Virus record (IMG/VR): IMGVR_UViG_3300042691_044682
Span: 1 to 64,000 of that record
Source of the DNA: a virus
Length of the DNA stretch: 64,000 nt
Direction: 5' to 3' (one strand)
Part shown: positions 38,891 through 46,451 of the stretch, in pieces
Layout of the letters: the number at the start of each line of letters is the position of its first letter
How positions within the stretch are numbered: position 1 is the first letter of the stretch
Position numbers and translations under genes: made by a program
Notes under the pieces: generated by a model
Told to the model about the DNA's origin: nothing
The model's input: the letters and a program-made list of their open reading frames with translations, nothing else
Databases searched by the model: none

Positions 38891-39508
38891 ATGTCCTCCA
38901 TCCAGATGCCGCCCCCCAATCGCGGGGACCGGCGCCGCCTCGAGCGCAAGCAGCGCAAGAGGAACCGGAAGTATCCCATCTTCGGAATGATGGCCCACGG
39001 GACCTCCCGTGACCACGAAGAGCTCGCCCGCACCCCCGAACAGTCCGCCGATCACCACATGAAGATGATGAAGGACCTGTTCGAGAAGGCTGGCGCCAAC
39101 TCGACGCCGCACCTGATCACATTCGGCCCGTCGGGCTCGATGTTCATCCTCGGCGACCCCGAGGAACACGACAACGCGACCTCGGTCGCGCCTTCGCAAG
39201 CGAAGGTGGTCGCCTGGACGGCGGCCTGGGCCAAGCGCCGCAACGCCGACAGGTACGTCCTCGGCGTCGGTGCCTGGGTCATGCCGAACGCCCTGGCGAA
39301 CGACCGGCAGCCGCGCCGTTGCATCCTCGTCGTCGTGGACGATCGCGAAGCCGGCCTAACCATCAAGGCCAGCGAGGTGGTGCACGATCCGAAGACGGAC
39401 TCCATCGTCGGGTTCAACGACCACGCCCCGATCGACCTGGGGATCCAGAAGGTCCTCTTCCGCAACCTGCTGCCGGCCAAGTCGGTCGGCGCAGAACTCG
39501 CCGCATGA
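38891..39508 (+). CDS. Hypothetical early protein
   Basis: 205 residues. Basic N-terminus (RGDRRRLERKQRKRNRKYP), alpha/beta middle (TPHLITFGPSGSMFILGDPE), then LGVGAWVMPNALANDRQPRR. It may bind nucleic acid through the N-terminal tail. Family not recognised. Confidence 0.6.
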   Translation: MSSIQMPPPNRGDRRRLERKQRKRNRKYPIFGMMAHGTSRDHEELARTPEQSADHHMKMMKDLFEKAGANSTPHLITFGPSGSMFILGDPEEHDNATSVAPSQAKVVAWTAAWAKRRNADRYVLGVGAWVMPNALANDRQPRRCILVVVDDREAGLTIKASEVVHDPKTDSIVGFNDHAPIDLGIQKVLFRNLLPAKSVGAELAA

Positions 39509-39601
39509 GAGTCCGGCGCCCCTTCCCGGGGCGCCGGCGCTAGCGGCGTCTCCCCCCGGGCGCCGCCCTTCGATCACGGGGGATCATGGAGAACCACTAC
39601 C
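39509..39601 (+). promoter_or_regulatory. Structured leader, type A
   Basis: Hairpin CCGGCGCCCC/GGGGCGCCGG, CGCTAGCGG spacer, then CCCCC/GGGGG around GGGCGCCGCCC and TTCGATCAC, then ATCATGGAG. Confidence 0.75.
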
Positions 39602-39901
39602 ATGACGACCAACGCTGCGCGCCGCGACCCGGCGCGCATCGAGCAGGCCATCGAGTGCCTGCGCCACGCCCGCCGCCTCCTCCGCAAGGCGGGCTGCAAG
39701 CGCGCCGCCCAGCGCGTCCGCGGCGCCCTCAAGAGCGCCGAGGGCGCGCACCGGCACGCCGAGAACCTGGTGGTCCGGCACGGCGACTACGGCCCGCCGG
39801 CGCCCGCCATCACCACCGACCTACTGCAGCCGCCGCCCGACCTCGCCCAGAAGTGGGAGGCCGAGGCGCGCCGGCTGACCGCGGCGGCGGGAGCCTCGTG
39901 A
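39602..39901 (+). CDS. Small basic helical early protein
   Basis: 99 residues. Helical and Arg/Ala-rich (RIEQAIECLRHARRLLRKAG), then HGDYGPPAPAITTDLLQPPP. Stop overlaps next start (TGATG). Unknown family; could bind nucleic acid. Confidence 0.58.
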   Translation: MTTNAARRDPARIEQAIECLRHARRLLRKAGCKRAAQRVRGALKSAEGAHRHAENLVVRHGDYGPPAPAITTDLLQPPPDLAQKWEAEARRLTAAAGAS

Positions 39902-40197
39902 TGAACACGCCGCTCCCGCCGCCGGTCGGCTTCGTCGTCTACCGCAGCGCCGCGAAAGCGGCGGTGCAGTGGAGCCGCACCGTGAAGCTCGCCGAGACCA
40001 AGACCTTCGTCGAGGCCTGCATCAAGGCCGTCGCGCACTCCAAGAAGATCAACGGGGAGACCCGCGTCTTCCCGGTCGGTGCCGACCCCCGCAATGGCGC
40101 AAATGCCTGGGCGGTGGCCTGGTACGGCGAGACCATCCACCTGCGGCACGGCCCGTCGATGCGCGACATCATCGCGCGCGCCGCGGCCGCGACCTGA
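39901..40197 (+). CDS. Small hypothetical early protein
   Basis: 98 residues, compact: VGFVVYRSAAKAAVQWSRTV, KKINGETRVFPVGADP and a WYGETIHLRHG strand. Coupled to the gene before it. No family recognised. Confidence 0.58.
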   Translation: MNTPLPPPVGFVVYRSAAKAAVQWSRTVKLAETKTFVEACIKAVAHSKKINGETRVFPVGADPRNGANAWAVAWYGETIHLRHGPSMRDIIARAAAAT

Positions 40198-40290
40198 TCG
40201 TCTGCCACCGCCGGCTTCGGCCGGCGGTGCGCAAGCGATGCCACGCCCCCGGGCATTGCCCGTCGCGAACAGGGGGCCATGGAGACCACC
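40198..40290 (+). promoter_or_regulatory. Structured leader, type A
   Basis: Hairpin CACCGCCGGC-TTCG-GCCGGCGGTG, CGCAAGCGATGCC spacer, then CCCCC/GGGGG around GGGCATTGCCC and GTCGCGAACA, then CCATGGAG. Confidence 0.75.
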
Positions 40291-40617
40291 ATGACCATCT
40301 CACTCGAATTCCAGCGCGTCGTGATGCTCAGCACCGGGCACATCACGAAGGACGACAACGAGCGCCTGCACGAAATGGCGCTCGCCGACCTTGAGGACGG
40401 CGCGCAGCCGTTCCTGGTCGCGTCCTATTATGGGGGCTTCCTCATCCGAGTGCTCGGGGAGCCCATCTTCCCCGAAACGCTTCATCAGCGCGAGAATGCC
40501 GGCCTGTCCGATGCCTTCCTTGCCCTGATGAAGTTGGCGGCCGAGCACAAGGCGGACTGGCTTCGCCTCGACACGGACGGCCTCACCTCCGATGAGTTGC
40601 CCACTTTCGAGTGGTGA
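40291..40617 (+). CDS. DUF5983-like early protein
   Basis: 108 residues from ATG 40291. RVVMLSTGHITKDDNERLHE matches the start of the DUF5983 family (V-x-S-T-x-H-I-T), common on plasmids and mobile elements. The rest is a small alpha/beta domain. Function unknown; the family call is from motif memory. Confidence 0.6.
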   Translation: MTISLEFQRVVMLSTGHITKDDNERLHEMALADLEDGAQPFLVASYYGGFLIRVLGEPIFPETLHQRENAGLSDAFLALMKLAAEHKADWLRLDTDGLTSDELPTFEW

Positions 40618-40721
40618 CCAAGCCGCATGCCGCCACCGGCCCGTCCGGTGGTGCGCATGCCTTCCGTCCCGCCCGCGCGGGAGGCCCGTCGTGGCCATAG
40701 CGGGCGAGGAGACCTCCCCCC
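40618..40721 (+). promoter_or_regulatory. Structured leader, type A
   Basis: Hairpin CCACCGG/CCGGTGG, TGCGCATGCC spacer, then CGCCCG/CGGGCG around CGGG-AGG-CCCG and TCGTGGCCATAG, ending at GAGGAG. Another covarying outer stem. Confidence 0.7.
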
Positions 40722-42113
40722 ATGGGGAAGAACCCTTTTCCTCCGGCGACGCCAGACGACCTGGCGCGCGTCGCGCCCATGCTCAGCTTCATGTCGAGCA
40801 TGGAAGGCAGCTCGCGCTTCGCATCGGCGCTCCTCGAGGCCTTCAACCTCGTGAAGCTCGATGCGGAGACGCGCGCCTGGCTCGAAGGCCCCGTGGTGGT
40901 GCATTCCACCTCGACCTGGCCGATCGAGCACGGCGATACCCCCCGCTGGATGCTGGACCGGATCCCGGCCGAGAGGCTGGAGATCGTCATGGGCCAGCAT
41001 CCGGGGATGATCGTCGGCCCGTGCGAGATCGCAGCGGTGATGCAAAGCGCCATCCATACGGCGCCCCTCACCATGCAAGGCAATGGCCTGTATCTCTGGG
41101 CCACGGCCCGCGCGCTGCAGCATCGCACGCACGAAGACGGCACCCCGAATCCGCTGTCGGTGGAGGAAGCCGAGCGCATGCTCGGATCCCGGCTCCCACA
41201 GGACGCCGAGATCCTCAGCGCGGCCGGCATGTACCACCAGGACTACCGCTCCCTCTGCGCCGAGATCCGGCGCAAGGTGGCGGCAGGCGGGGGCAAGCGC
41301 ATCGCGCCTGGTCTCAGGCCGCGGCCTGCTCCCCTGACGGCGCCCATCGCGGCGCCGCCCAAGACCGTCCCGGTCCCTTCCGAGGTCGCGGCCGTCCTGG
41401 CCACGTCGACCTGCGAGGGGAACGTCCTCAAGCTCCCGCAGCAGCTCGATCGCCCGACCTACGAGGCGACCGATGCGGTGCTGAAGGCGCTGGGAGGGAA
41501 GTGGAATCGCCACAAGGGCGGGCACGTCTTCGCCGAAGACCCCGCCCCGCTGATCGCCAATGCCCTTGGCGACGGCGCGGTCATCGACCGCAAGAAGACC
41601 TTCGAGATCTTCGAGACGCCGCCCGAGGTGGCCGCGCGCATGGTGGGGATGCTCCCCGCCAGCGAGCGGCTCCTCGAGCCATCGGCCGGTACGGGCCGAC
41701 TGGTGAAGGCAGCACTCCTCGCGGGCACGGCGCAGTCCATCCACGCCATCGAGGTTGACCCGCGCAACGTGGGCGAGCTGCGAGCGATCGCAGATCCCCG
41801 CGTCGCGGTGATCCATGGCGACTTCCTTTCCATCGCCGGAGACACCACATATGACGCCTGCGCGATGAACCCGCCGTTCCGAAACGGCGCCGACATTGCG
41901 CATGTGCGTCGTGCCTACGAGCTGCTTCGGCCAGGCGGCACCCTCGTCGCCATCATGAGCGAGGGCGCGTTCCACCAGCAGCAGCGCCGGGCCAAGGAGT
42001 TCCGCTCCTGGCTCCGCGACCTCAAGACCGAGACGGAGAAACTGCCCGCCGGGACCTTCCGCCAGGAAGGCACCGACGTGGTTACGCGGCTCATCCAGAT
42101 CCGGAAGCCGTGA
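40722..42113 (+). CDS. DNA methyltransferase-type protein with an unknown N-terminal half
   Basis: 463 residues. C-terminal half: LLEPSAGTGRL (~320-328, SAM motif I), acidic HAIEVDPRN, and MNPPF (~382, the N-P-P-F motif of amino-methyltransferases). Before it lies GGKWNRHKGGHVFAED, a conserved block in plasmid methylase-type proteins. Residues 1-190 match nothing I know. Likely methylates adenine or cytosine in DNA, perhaps to evade restriction; the site is unknown. Confidence 0.72.
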   Translation: MGKNPFPPATPDDLARVAPMLSFMSSMEGSSRFASALLEAFNLVKLDAETRAWLEGPVVVHSTSTWPIEHGDTPRWMLDRIPAERLEIVMGQHPGMIVGPCEIAAVMQSAIHTAPLTMQGNGLYLWATARALQHRTHEDGTPNPLSVEEAERMLGSRLPQDAEILSAAGMYHQDYRSLCAEIRRKVAAGGGKRIAPGLRPRPAPLTAPIAAPPKTVPVPSEVAAVLATSTCEGNVLKLPQQLDRPTYEATDAVLKALGGKWNRHKGGHVFAEDPAPLIANALGDGAVIDRKKTFEIFETPPEVAARMVGMLPASERLLEPSAGTGRLVKAALLAGTAQSIHAIEVDPRNVGELRAIADPRVAVIHGDFLSIAGDTTYDACAMNPPFRNGADIAHVRRAYELLRPGGTLVAIMSEGAFHQQQRRAKEFRSWLRDLKTETEKLPAGTFRQEGTDVVTRLIQIRKP

Positions 42114-42206
42114 TCGCATGCCGCCGCCTGGGCAACCGGGCGGCGCGCAAGCGTCTCAGCCGCCCCCCATGGGACGCCCGTCGTGAACGGGGGGAAGGAG
42201 ATACCC
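42114..42206 (+). promoter_or_regulatory. Structured leader, type A
   Basis: Hairpin GCCGCC/GGCGGC, GCGCAAGCGTC spacer, then CCCCCC/GGGGGG around ATGGGACGCCC and GTCGTGAAC, then AAGGAG before ATG 42207. Confidence 0.72.
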
Positions 42207-42335
42207 ATGATCGCTCAGCTGCTCGAACTCGTCGGGAAATTCATGCTGGCGATGGCGAACACGGTCGCCGCCTTGATGGTGGTGGTCGATATGATTCGCC
42301 GTCGCAGCGCCCCGGCGCAGGTCGGGAGCTACTGA
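42207..42335 (+). CDS. Tiny membrane protein
   Basis: 42 residues: MIAQLLELVGKFMLAMANTV then ALMVVVDMIRRRSAP. One hydrophobic helix with a basic cytoplasmic-type tail. Has its own leader and ribosome site (AAGGAG), so I judge it real. Function unknown. Confidence 0.6.
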   Translation: MIAQLLELVGKFMLAMANTVAALMVVVDMIRRRSAPAQVGSY

Positions 42336-42433
42336 CCGCGTGCCGCCGGCCTCCGCTCAGGGGGCCGGCGTGCAAGCCGGTCCGCGCCCCAGGGACCGGC
42401 CCTTCGAGGAAATGGGGCGAAGGAAGAGAGAGC
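42336..42433 (+). promoter_or_regulatory. Structured leader, type A
   Basis: Hairpin GCCGGCC/GGCCGGC, GTGCAAGCCGG spacer, then GCCCC/GGGGC around AGGGACCGGCCC and TTCGAGGAAAT, then GAAGGAAG. Confidence 0.7.
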
Positions 42434-42589
42434 ATGACCGGAACATTCGCGTTGGACCTCAGGACCATCGCGCACGCCCTCCTGCCGGAGGGGCTGCGCC
42501 GCTGGCTGGCCCACCTCCTCGAGCGCTTCGGGGAGGTGGCCGCCTTCGGCACGGCGATCATCGCTCTGGTGGTCGGCATTCTGCGCTGA
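42434..42589 (+). CDS. Tiny membrane protein
   Basis: 51 residues with a C-terminal hydrophobic span (GEVAAFGTAIIALVVGILR) after a helical N-terminus. Last gene of the second early block; a strong terminator follows 25 bases later. Function unknown. Confidence 0.6.
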   Translation: MTGTFALDLRTIAHALLPEGLRRWLAHLLERFGEVAAFGTAIIALVVGILR

Positions 42590-42613
42590 CCACCGCACTG
42601 GCCCATCTGGGCG

Positions 42614-42647
42614 ACGCCGCTTCGGGAGACCGGGGCGGCGTTTTTTC
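42614..42647 (+). terminator. Intrinsic terminator of the second early block
   Basis: Arms ACGCCGC (42614-42620) and GCGGCGT (42635-42641) followed by six T. Clean rho-independent terminator. Confidence 0.75.
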
Positions 42648-42836
42648 TGTTGCGCCGCGAATCGCAGTATGCTGTGAACCACATCGAGCCGCCTCCCCGG
42701 CGGCTCGACATTCTTGGACGTTTCCTCCCTAGACTCGGCCGCTGGCGGACCACCCGCCGGCGGCCTTTCTTTTTTCCGCTTGACGCAAACCACAGGATCG
42801 TGTTGTTTTCCTCTCGTCGTTATGACGGAGGCGAGA
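42648..42836 (+). promoter_or_regulatory. Promoter and operator region of the recombination block
   Basis: Holds operator-like CGCA-GTATGC-TGTG (42663-42676), a GAGCCGCC/GGCGGCTC hairpin (42686-42707), a second terminator-like hairpin with T-rich tail (GGCCGCTGGCGG, 42737-42776), then TTGACG (42780) spaced 17 bases from TTGTTT (42803). CACA-GGATCG-TGTT at 42791-42804 lies between these boxes, well placed for repression. Confidence 0.6.
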
Positions 42837-43700
42837 GTGAGCGACGCGATAGATGTGGCCGAGGCCCCGGCGGTTCCGGCGAGGCCCACACCCCGGGAGC
42901 CGGGGCTCCATTTCAATGTGCCGGAGGCCGAGTACCACTCGGGGCCGGAAGTCTCCGTCTCGAAGCTCAAGCGCCTGGCCGTCGCGCCCGCGAAGGTCCT
43001 GGTGCCGCAGAAGGAGACCGAGGCCCTCGCCGCCGGGACCCTGCGCCACATGGCGCTGCTCCAGCCCCATCTGCTCGAGGCGACCTACTTCGTGACCGAC
43101 CTCGAGCGGATCTCCGCCCGCGAGAAGGCCACCCAGGCCGAGATCGAGCGCGCCGGCGGCCGCGAGCTGGTGAAGCGCGCGGAGTGGGAGGCCGCCCTGC
43201 GCCTGCGCGACGCCGTCCACACCCACCCCACGCTGCGCGACATGCTCGCCCCCGAGGGCCTCGCCTGCGAGGCCAGCTTCTACTGGATCGACGCCGTGAC
43301 GGGCCTGCGCTGCCGCGGCCGCGCCGACGCGCTGCGGCTCGACTGGGGGGTGGCGATCGACCTCAAGACCACCGAGGACGCCAGCCCCGCCGGCTTCGCG
43401 CGGGCCGTCGCGAACTACAAGTGGCACTGGCAGAACGCCTTCTATGCCCAGGGCCTGACCGCGACGTGGCAGGACCCGCAGGCGTTCTTCTTCGTCGCGG
43501 TCGAGAAGGAGCCGCCCTTCCTGCCGGCGATCTACGAGCTCGACCAGCGCGCCGTGGATCTCGGCCGGCGCGATGTCGCCGCCCAGCTCGAAATCTGGGC
43601 CCGCTGCGAGCGGGCCGGGATCTGGCCCGGATACGACGAGCGGCCCGTGCGCCTCGATCTGCCCGGTTGGGCCTACGCGCAGGCCGGGGAGTACGCCTGA
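42837..43700 (+). CDS. RecE-like exonuclease
   Basis: 287 residues from GTG 42837, chosen for GGAGG 5 bases upstream; ATG 42822 lacks a ribosome site. Matches phage RecE/exodeoxyribonuclease VIII-type proteins: HFNVPEAEYHSGPEVSVSKL, LAAGTLRHMALLQP, CRGRADAL and VAIDLKTTEDA (R-x-D ... D-x-K of the PD-(D/E)XK core), then FFFVAVEKEPPF. It chews one strand of DNA ends to give the substrate for RecT, encoded 408 bases on. Confidence 0.85.
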   Translation: MSDAIDVAEAPAVPARPTPREPGLHFNVPEAEYHSGPEVSVSKLKRLAVAPAKVLVPQKETEALAAGTLRHMALLQPHLLEATYFVTDLERISAREKATQAEIERAGGRELVKRAEWEAALRLRDAVHTHPTLRDMLAPEGLACEASFYWIDAVTGLRCRGRADALRLDWGVAIDLKTTEDASPAGFARAVANYKWHWQNAFYAQGLTATWQDPQAFFFVAVEKEPPFLPAIYELDQRAVDLGRRDVAAQLEIWARCERAGIWPGYDERPVRLDLPGWAYAQAGEYA

Positions 43701-44104
43701 TGTCCAGCGCCGCCACCATTCCCGCCGGCCTGGTCGCGCTCGGCCTGACCGACGGCCAGCGCCCCTTCGTGCTGGCCCAGGCCGAGATCGCCCAGTGCAT
43801 GCATGACCTCGGGCTGGTCATGCTGGCCCCGCCCTCCGAGGCGGCCGTCGCCCGCCTCGCCGGCGTCGCCGCCGGCCTGGACCGGGCCGCGAACAGGCTG
43901 CGCCGGGAGATCCTGCGCCAGGCGCCCGAGGCGGCGCCCGAACCCGCCGTCGTGACCCAGGAGATGTGCGAGGCCGCACATGCGGCCCTCGAGCAGCAGG
44001 CCAAGGGCGAGCTCTGGGACGACGCCGATGAGGTCCTCGAGGGCATCGAATGGCCGCCCATCCTGAGCGCCGCGCTCGCCGCCCCCACCCAGCAGAAGGC
44101 ATGA
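43700..44104 (+). CDS. Hypothetical protein between RecE-like and RecT
   Basis: 134 residues, helical, acidic at the end (AKGELWDDADEVLEGIEWPP). Start shares a base with the RecE stop (TGATG). Genes in this position are common in recET-type phage operons; function unknown. Confidence 0.6.
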   Translation: MSSAATIPAGLVALGLTDGQRPFVLAQAEIAQCMHDLGLVMLAPPSEAAVARLAGVAAGLDRAANRLRREILRQAPEAAPEPAVVTQEMCEAAHAALEQQAKGELWDDADEVLEGIEWPPILSAALAAPTQQKA

Positions 44105-44108
44105 CGCC

Positions 44109-45311
44109 ATGAGCCAGAACAGCAAGCCCCCCACGGGCGCCCCCACCCGCGATCTCGCCACCATCCGCGCCGCCGGCAAGCAGGTGGCCAAGGACGCCGG
44201 CGGCGACCTCGTGAAGAGCTTCTTCGAGGCCCACAAGGACACCATCGCCGCCGTGCTGCCCCGGCACATGACGCCGGAGCGCATGCTCAACCTCGGGCTG
44301 CGCGCCCTGCGAGTCACGCCCCGCCTCATGGAGGCGAACCTCGCCAGCCTGTTCGGCGCGACCGTGACGGTCGCGCAGATGGGCCTCGAGCCGAACACCC
44401 CGCTGCGCCACGTCCACCTCATCCCCTACCGGAACACCAAGGCGAACCGGACGGACGTGCAGGTCATCATCGGCTACCAGGGCTACATCGAGCTCGCCCG
44501 CCGCTCGGGCCAGATCGAGACGCTGGCCGCGCGCGCCGTCTTCGCCCGCGACAAGTTCCGGATCAGCTACGGCATCGAGGACACCATCGAGCACGAGCCG
44601 GCGCTGAACGGCGAGCGCGGCGAGTTCATCGGCGCCTACGCCGTCGCGAAGATGAAGGGCGGCGGCTACCAATTCGAGTGGATGGCGAAGGGCGAGATCG
44701 ACCGCATCCGGGACGGCTCCTCGAACGTGAAGGAGGCGCTCCGGGCGGCCGAGAAGTACAAGCGGGCGCCCCAGGGCCCCTGGTTCGAGCACTACGACGA
44801 GATGGCCCGCAAGACCGTCATCCGGCGGCTGGCCAAGTACCTGCCGCTCTCGGTCGAGCTCGCCTCGGCCATCGAGCTGGACGAGAAGGCCGAGCGCGGC
44901 GCCCCCGTGAACTTCGGCAAGGTCCTCGACAACGTCGACTACGCCGAGGTCGTGGCGGCGGAGGAGGAGGACGGCGAGCCGGAGGCCACGGAGCAGGCGG
45001 AACGGGCGGAGCCGGCCGCGGCCGTGCTCCCCCTGCGCGGGGCGCGCCAGGTGGATGGCGAGGCGGGCCGGCCCCCTGTCGCCCAGGAGGGCGTGGTGGA
45101 GCTCGCGGCAGCCTACCGCTCGACCGTCGAGGCCATCCTGGGCGACGAGCCGCGCTTCACGGTCAGGGTCCTGGTCATGCCGAACGGCGCCAAGCCGGCC
45201 TGCTTCCTCGACCACAAGGGGCACGTCCATGCCTACCTCGAGGAGGCCCAGGCCCGGGCGGCGGCGGCGCGCATGGTCGACGCCGATGACTTTCCCGGGG
45301 CGGGCGCCTGA
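44109..45311 (+). CDS. recT: RecT single-strand annealing protein
   Basis: 400 residues. Core residues ~30-290 match RecT: ITAVLPRHMTPER-type opening (AAVLPRHMTPERMLNLGLRA), FGATVTVAQMGLEPNTPLRH, VIIGYQGYIELARRSG, YDEMARKTVIRRLAKYLPL. It binds single strands made by the exonuclease and anneals homologous DNA. The C-terminal ~100 residues are acidic and end with a small extra domain (VEAILGDEPRFTVRVLVMP), longer than a typical ~270-330-residue RecT. Confidence 0.92.
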   Translation: MSQNSKPPTGAPTRDLATIRAAGKQVAKDAGGDLVKSFFEAHKDTIAAVLPRHMTPERMLNLGLRALRVTPRLMEANLASLFGATVTVAQMGLEPNTPLRHVHLIPYRNTKANRTDVQVIIGYQGYIELARRSGQIETLAARAVFARDKFRISYGIEDTIEHEPALNGERGEFIGAYAVAKMKGGGYQFEWMAKGEIDRIRDGSSNVKEALRAAEKYKRAPQGPWFEHYDEMARKTVIRRLAKYLPLSVELASAIELDEKAERGAPVNFGKVLDNVDYAEVVAAEEEDGEPEATEQAERAEPAAAVLPLRGARQVDGEAGRPPVAQEGVVELAAAYRSTVEAILGDEPRFTVRVLVMPNGAKPACFLDHKGHVHAYLEEAQARAAAARMVDADDFPGAGA

Positions 45312-45353
45312 CCAAACGCCCGCTCCATTCACCCCAGCACAAGGTAGATCCCA

Positions 45354-45653
45354 ATGAGCCAGTCCCATCTGCTGCCCGACGAGGCCGAGATCGCCCGCGC
45401 CCAGGCGCAGGTGACCGAGGAGGCGCGTGAGGGCGAGCAGACCTTCGCCACCCTCGTCGCCTCCGCCTCCGGCGCCGTGGTGTCGGTCGAGGTGTTCCAG
45501 ACGAAGCGCGGCCCGCAGCTGCACGTCGTCGCGACCGGCAACGGCCGCCGCATGCAGCCCCTCATCTTCGACCGCTTCCAGATGGCCGCCCTGCTCGGCG
45601 CCATGGAGGGCGCTCGCCAGACGGCGATCAACGGGGCGGCGGATCCCTTCTGA
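45354..45653 (+). CDS. Hypothetical protein
   Basis: 99 residues. Acidic helix then two beta strands (AVVSVEVFQTKRGPQLHVVA) and a C-terminal helix. AAGGTAGATCCCA precedes ATG; the stop overlaps the next start (TGATG). In the recombination operon; family not recognised. Confidence 0.6.
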   Translation: MSQSHLLPDEAEIARAQAQVTEEAREGEQTFATLVASASGAVVSVEVFQTKRGPQLHVVATGNGRRMQPLIFDRFQMAALLGAMEGARQTAINGAADPF

Positions 45654-46015
45654 TGATCCCCCTCAACGGCATGCGGGTCCGTCACGATGGCCCCTGGCTG
45701 TGCCACGACGCACGGCTGAAGACGCTCTACCCGGCGGACCACCCGGCCCGCCGGCCGACCAAGCTGACGCACTTCGCCGATGCCGTGAGCGCCACCAATG
45801 CTCTCAGCATCGACCACGGCCACCTGCTCGACCTGGTGTGGAAGATCCGCTCGGCCGAGTCGTTGGCGATGCATGTGCGCGAGCACACCGGCTGCGAGAG
45901 GACCCGGGCGATCGCCATCGAGCTGTCGACCGGCTTCTTCGCGGACGTGCTGTCCGACATCGACGCCCTCCTCGCCCGCAAGGCCGAGGCGGAGCTCTGG
46001 GCCGAGGGGGACTGA
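45653..46015 (+). CDS. Hypothetical protein
   Basis: 120 residues. GPWLCHDARLKTLYPADHPA, then HFADAVSATNALSIDHGHLL and long helices. No motif of known role. 3 bases to the MarR gene. Confidence 0.58.
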   Translation: MIPLNGMRVRHDGPWLCHDARLKTLYPADHPARRPTKLTHFADAVSATNALSIDHGHLLDLVWKIRSAESLAMHVREHTGCERTRAIAIELSTGFFADVLSDIDALLARKAEAELWAEGD

Positions 46016-46018
46016 GCC

Positions 46019-46384
46019 ATGACCGACCTGCTGCCGCTCTTCCTGCGGCTGGTGCGCCAGGAGGAGCGCGAGCGCGACTTCACCGTGCGCCAGCTCTCGG
46101 TGCTGCTGCTGATCAACGCCCGCGGCGCCATGACCGTGCGGGCCATGGCGGCCGAGATGGGCATCCCGAAGCCTTCGGTGGTGCGCGCGATCGACGCGCT
46201 CCAGCGCATCGAGTTCGTCCGCCGGCGGGAGGATCCGAACGACCGGCGTAGCGTCCTGGTCTCGCTGCGCGCCGCCGGCCAGCGGTTCGTGGACGGCATC
46301 CGGCAAGAACCGGAGGGCAGGACCGTTCGCGTCGCCGAGCCCGTGGGGCTCAAGCTCGCGCGCCCGACAGCCGCCCAGGCATAA
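46019..46384 (+). CDS. MarR-family regulator
   Basis: 121 residues. Winged helix: LRQ-like VRQLSVLLLINARGAMTV, AAEMGIPKPSVVRAIDALQR and the wing DPNDRRSVLVSLRAAGQR are MarR hallmarks. It is short and lacks part of the N-terminal dimerisation helices. May regulate the operon around it, perhaps at the palindrome 10 bases downstream of its stop. Confidence 0.75.
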   Translation: MTDLLPLFLRLVRQEERERDFTVRQLSVLLLINARGAMTVRAMAAEMGIPKPSVVRAIDALQRIEFVRRREDPNDRRSVLVSLRAAGQRFVDGIRQEPEGRTVRVAEPVGLKLARPTAAQA

Positions 46385-46393
46385 GCCGGTAAT

Positions 46394-46427
46394 CACATTT
46401 TCCTGTTGTTATGCGCGGGAAAATGTG
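46394..46427. promoter_or_regulatory. Large inverted repeat, CACATTTTCC-N14-GGAAAATGTG
   Basis: Ten-base perfect arms (46394-46403, 46418-46427) with 14 bases between, A/T-rich, just before the HTH gene at 46452 and after the MarR gene. A good operator for either regulator. It could also fold as an mRNA hairpin. Confidence 0.65.
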
Positions 46428-46451
46428 CTGACTTCTGGGAGGGAGAAGCGG

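Noticed and set aside
19504-42433. The repeated leaders as a CRISPR array.
   Set aside because: Spacing equals whole genes, repeats are not identical, and each copy sits at a ribosome site; there are no regularly spaced spacers and no cas genes.
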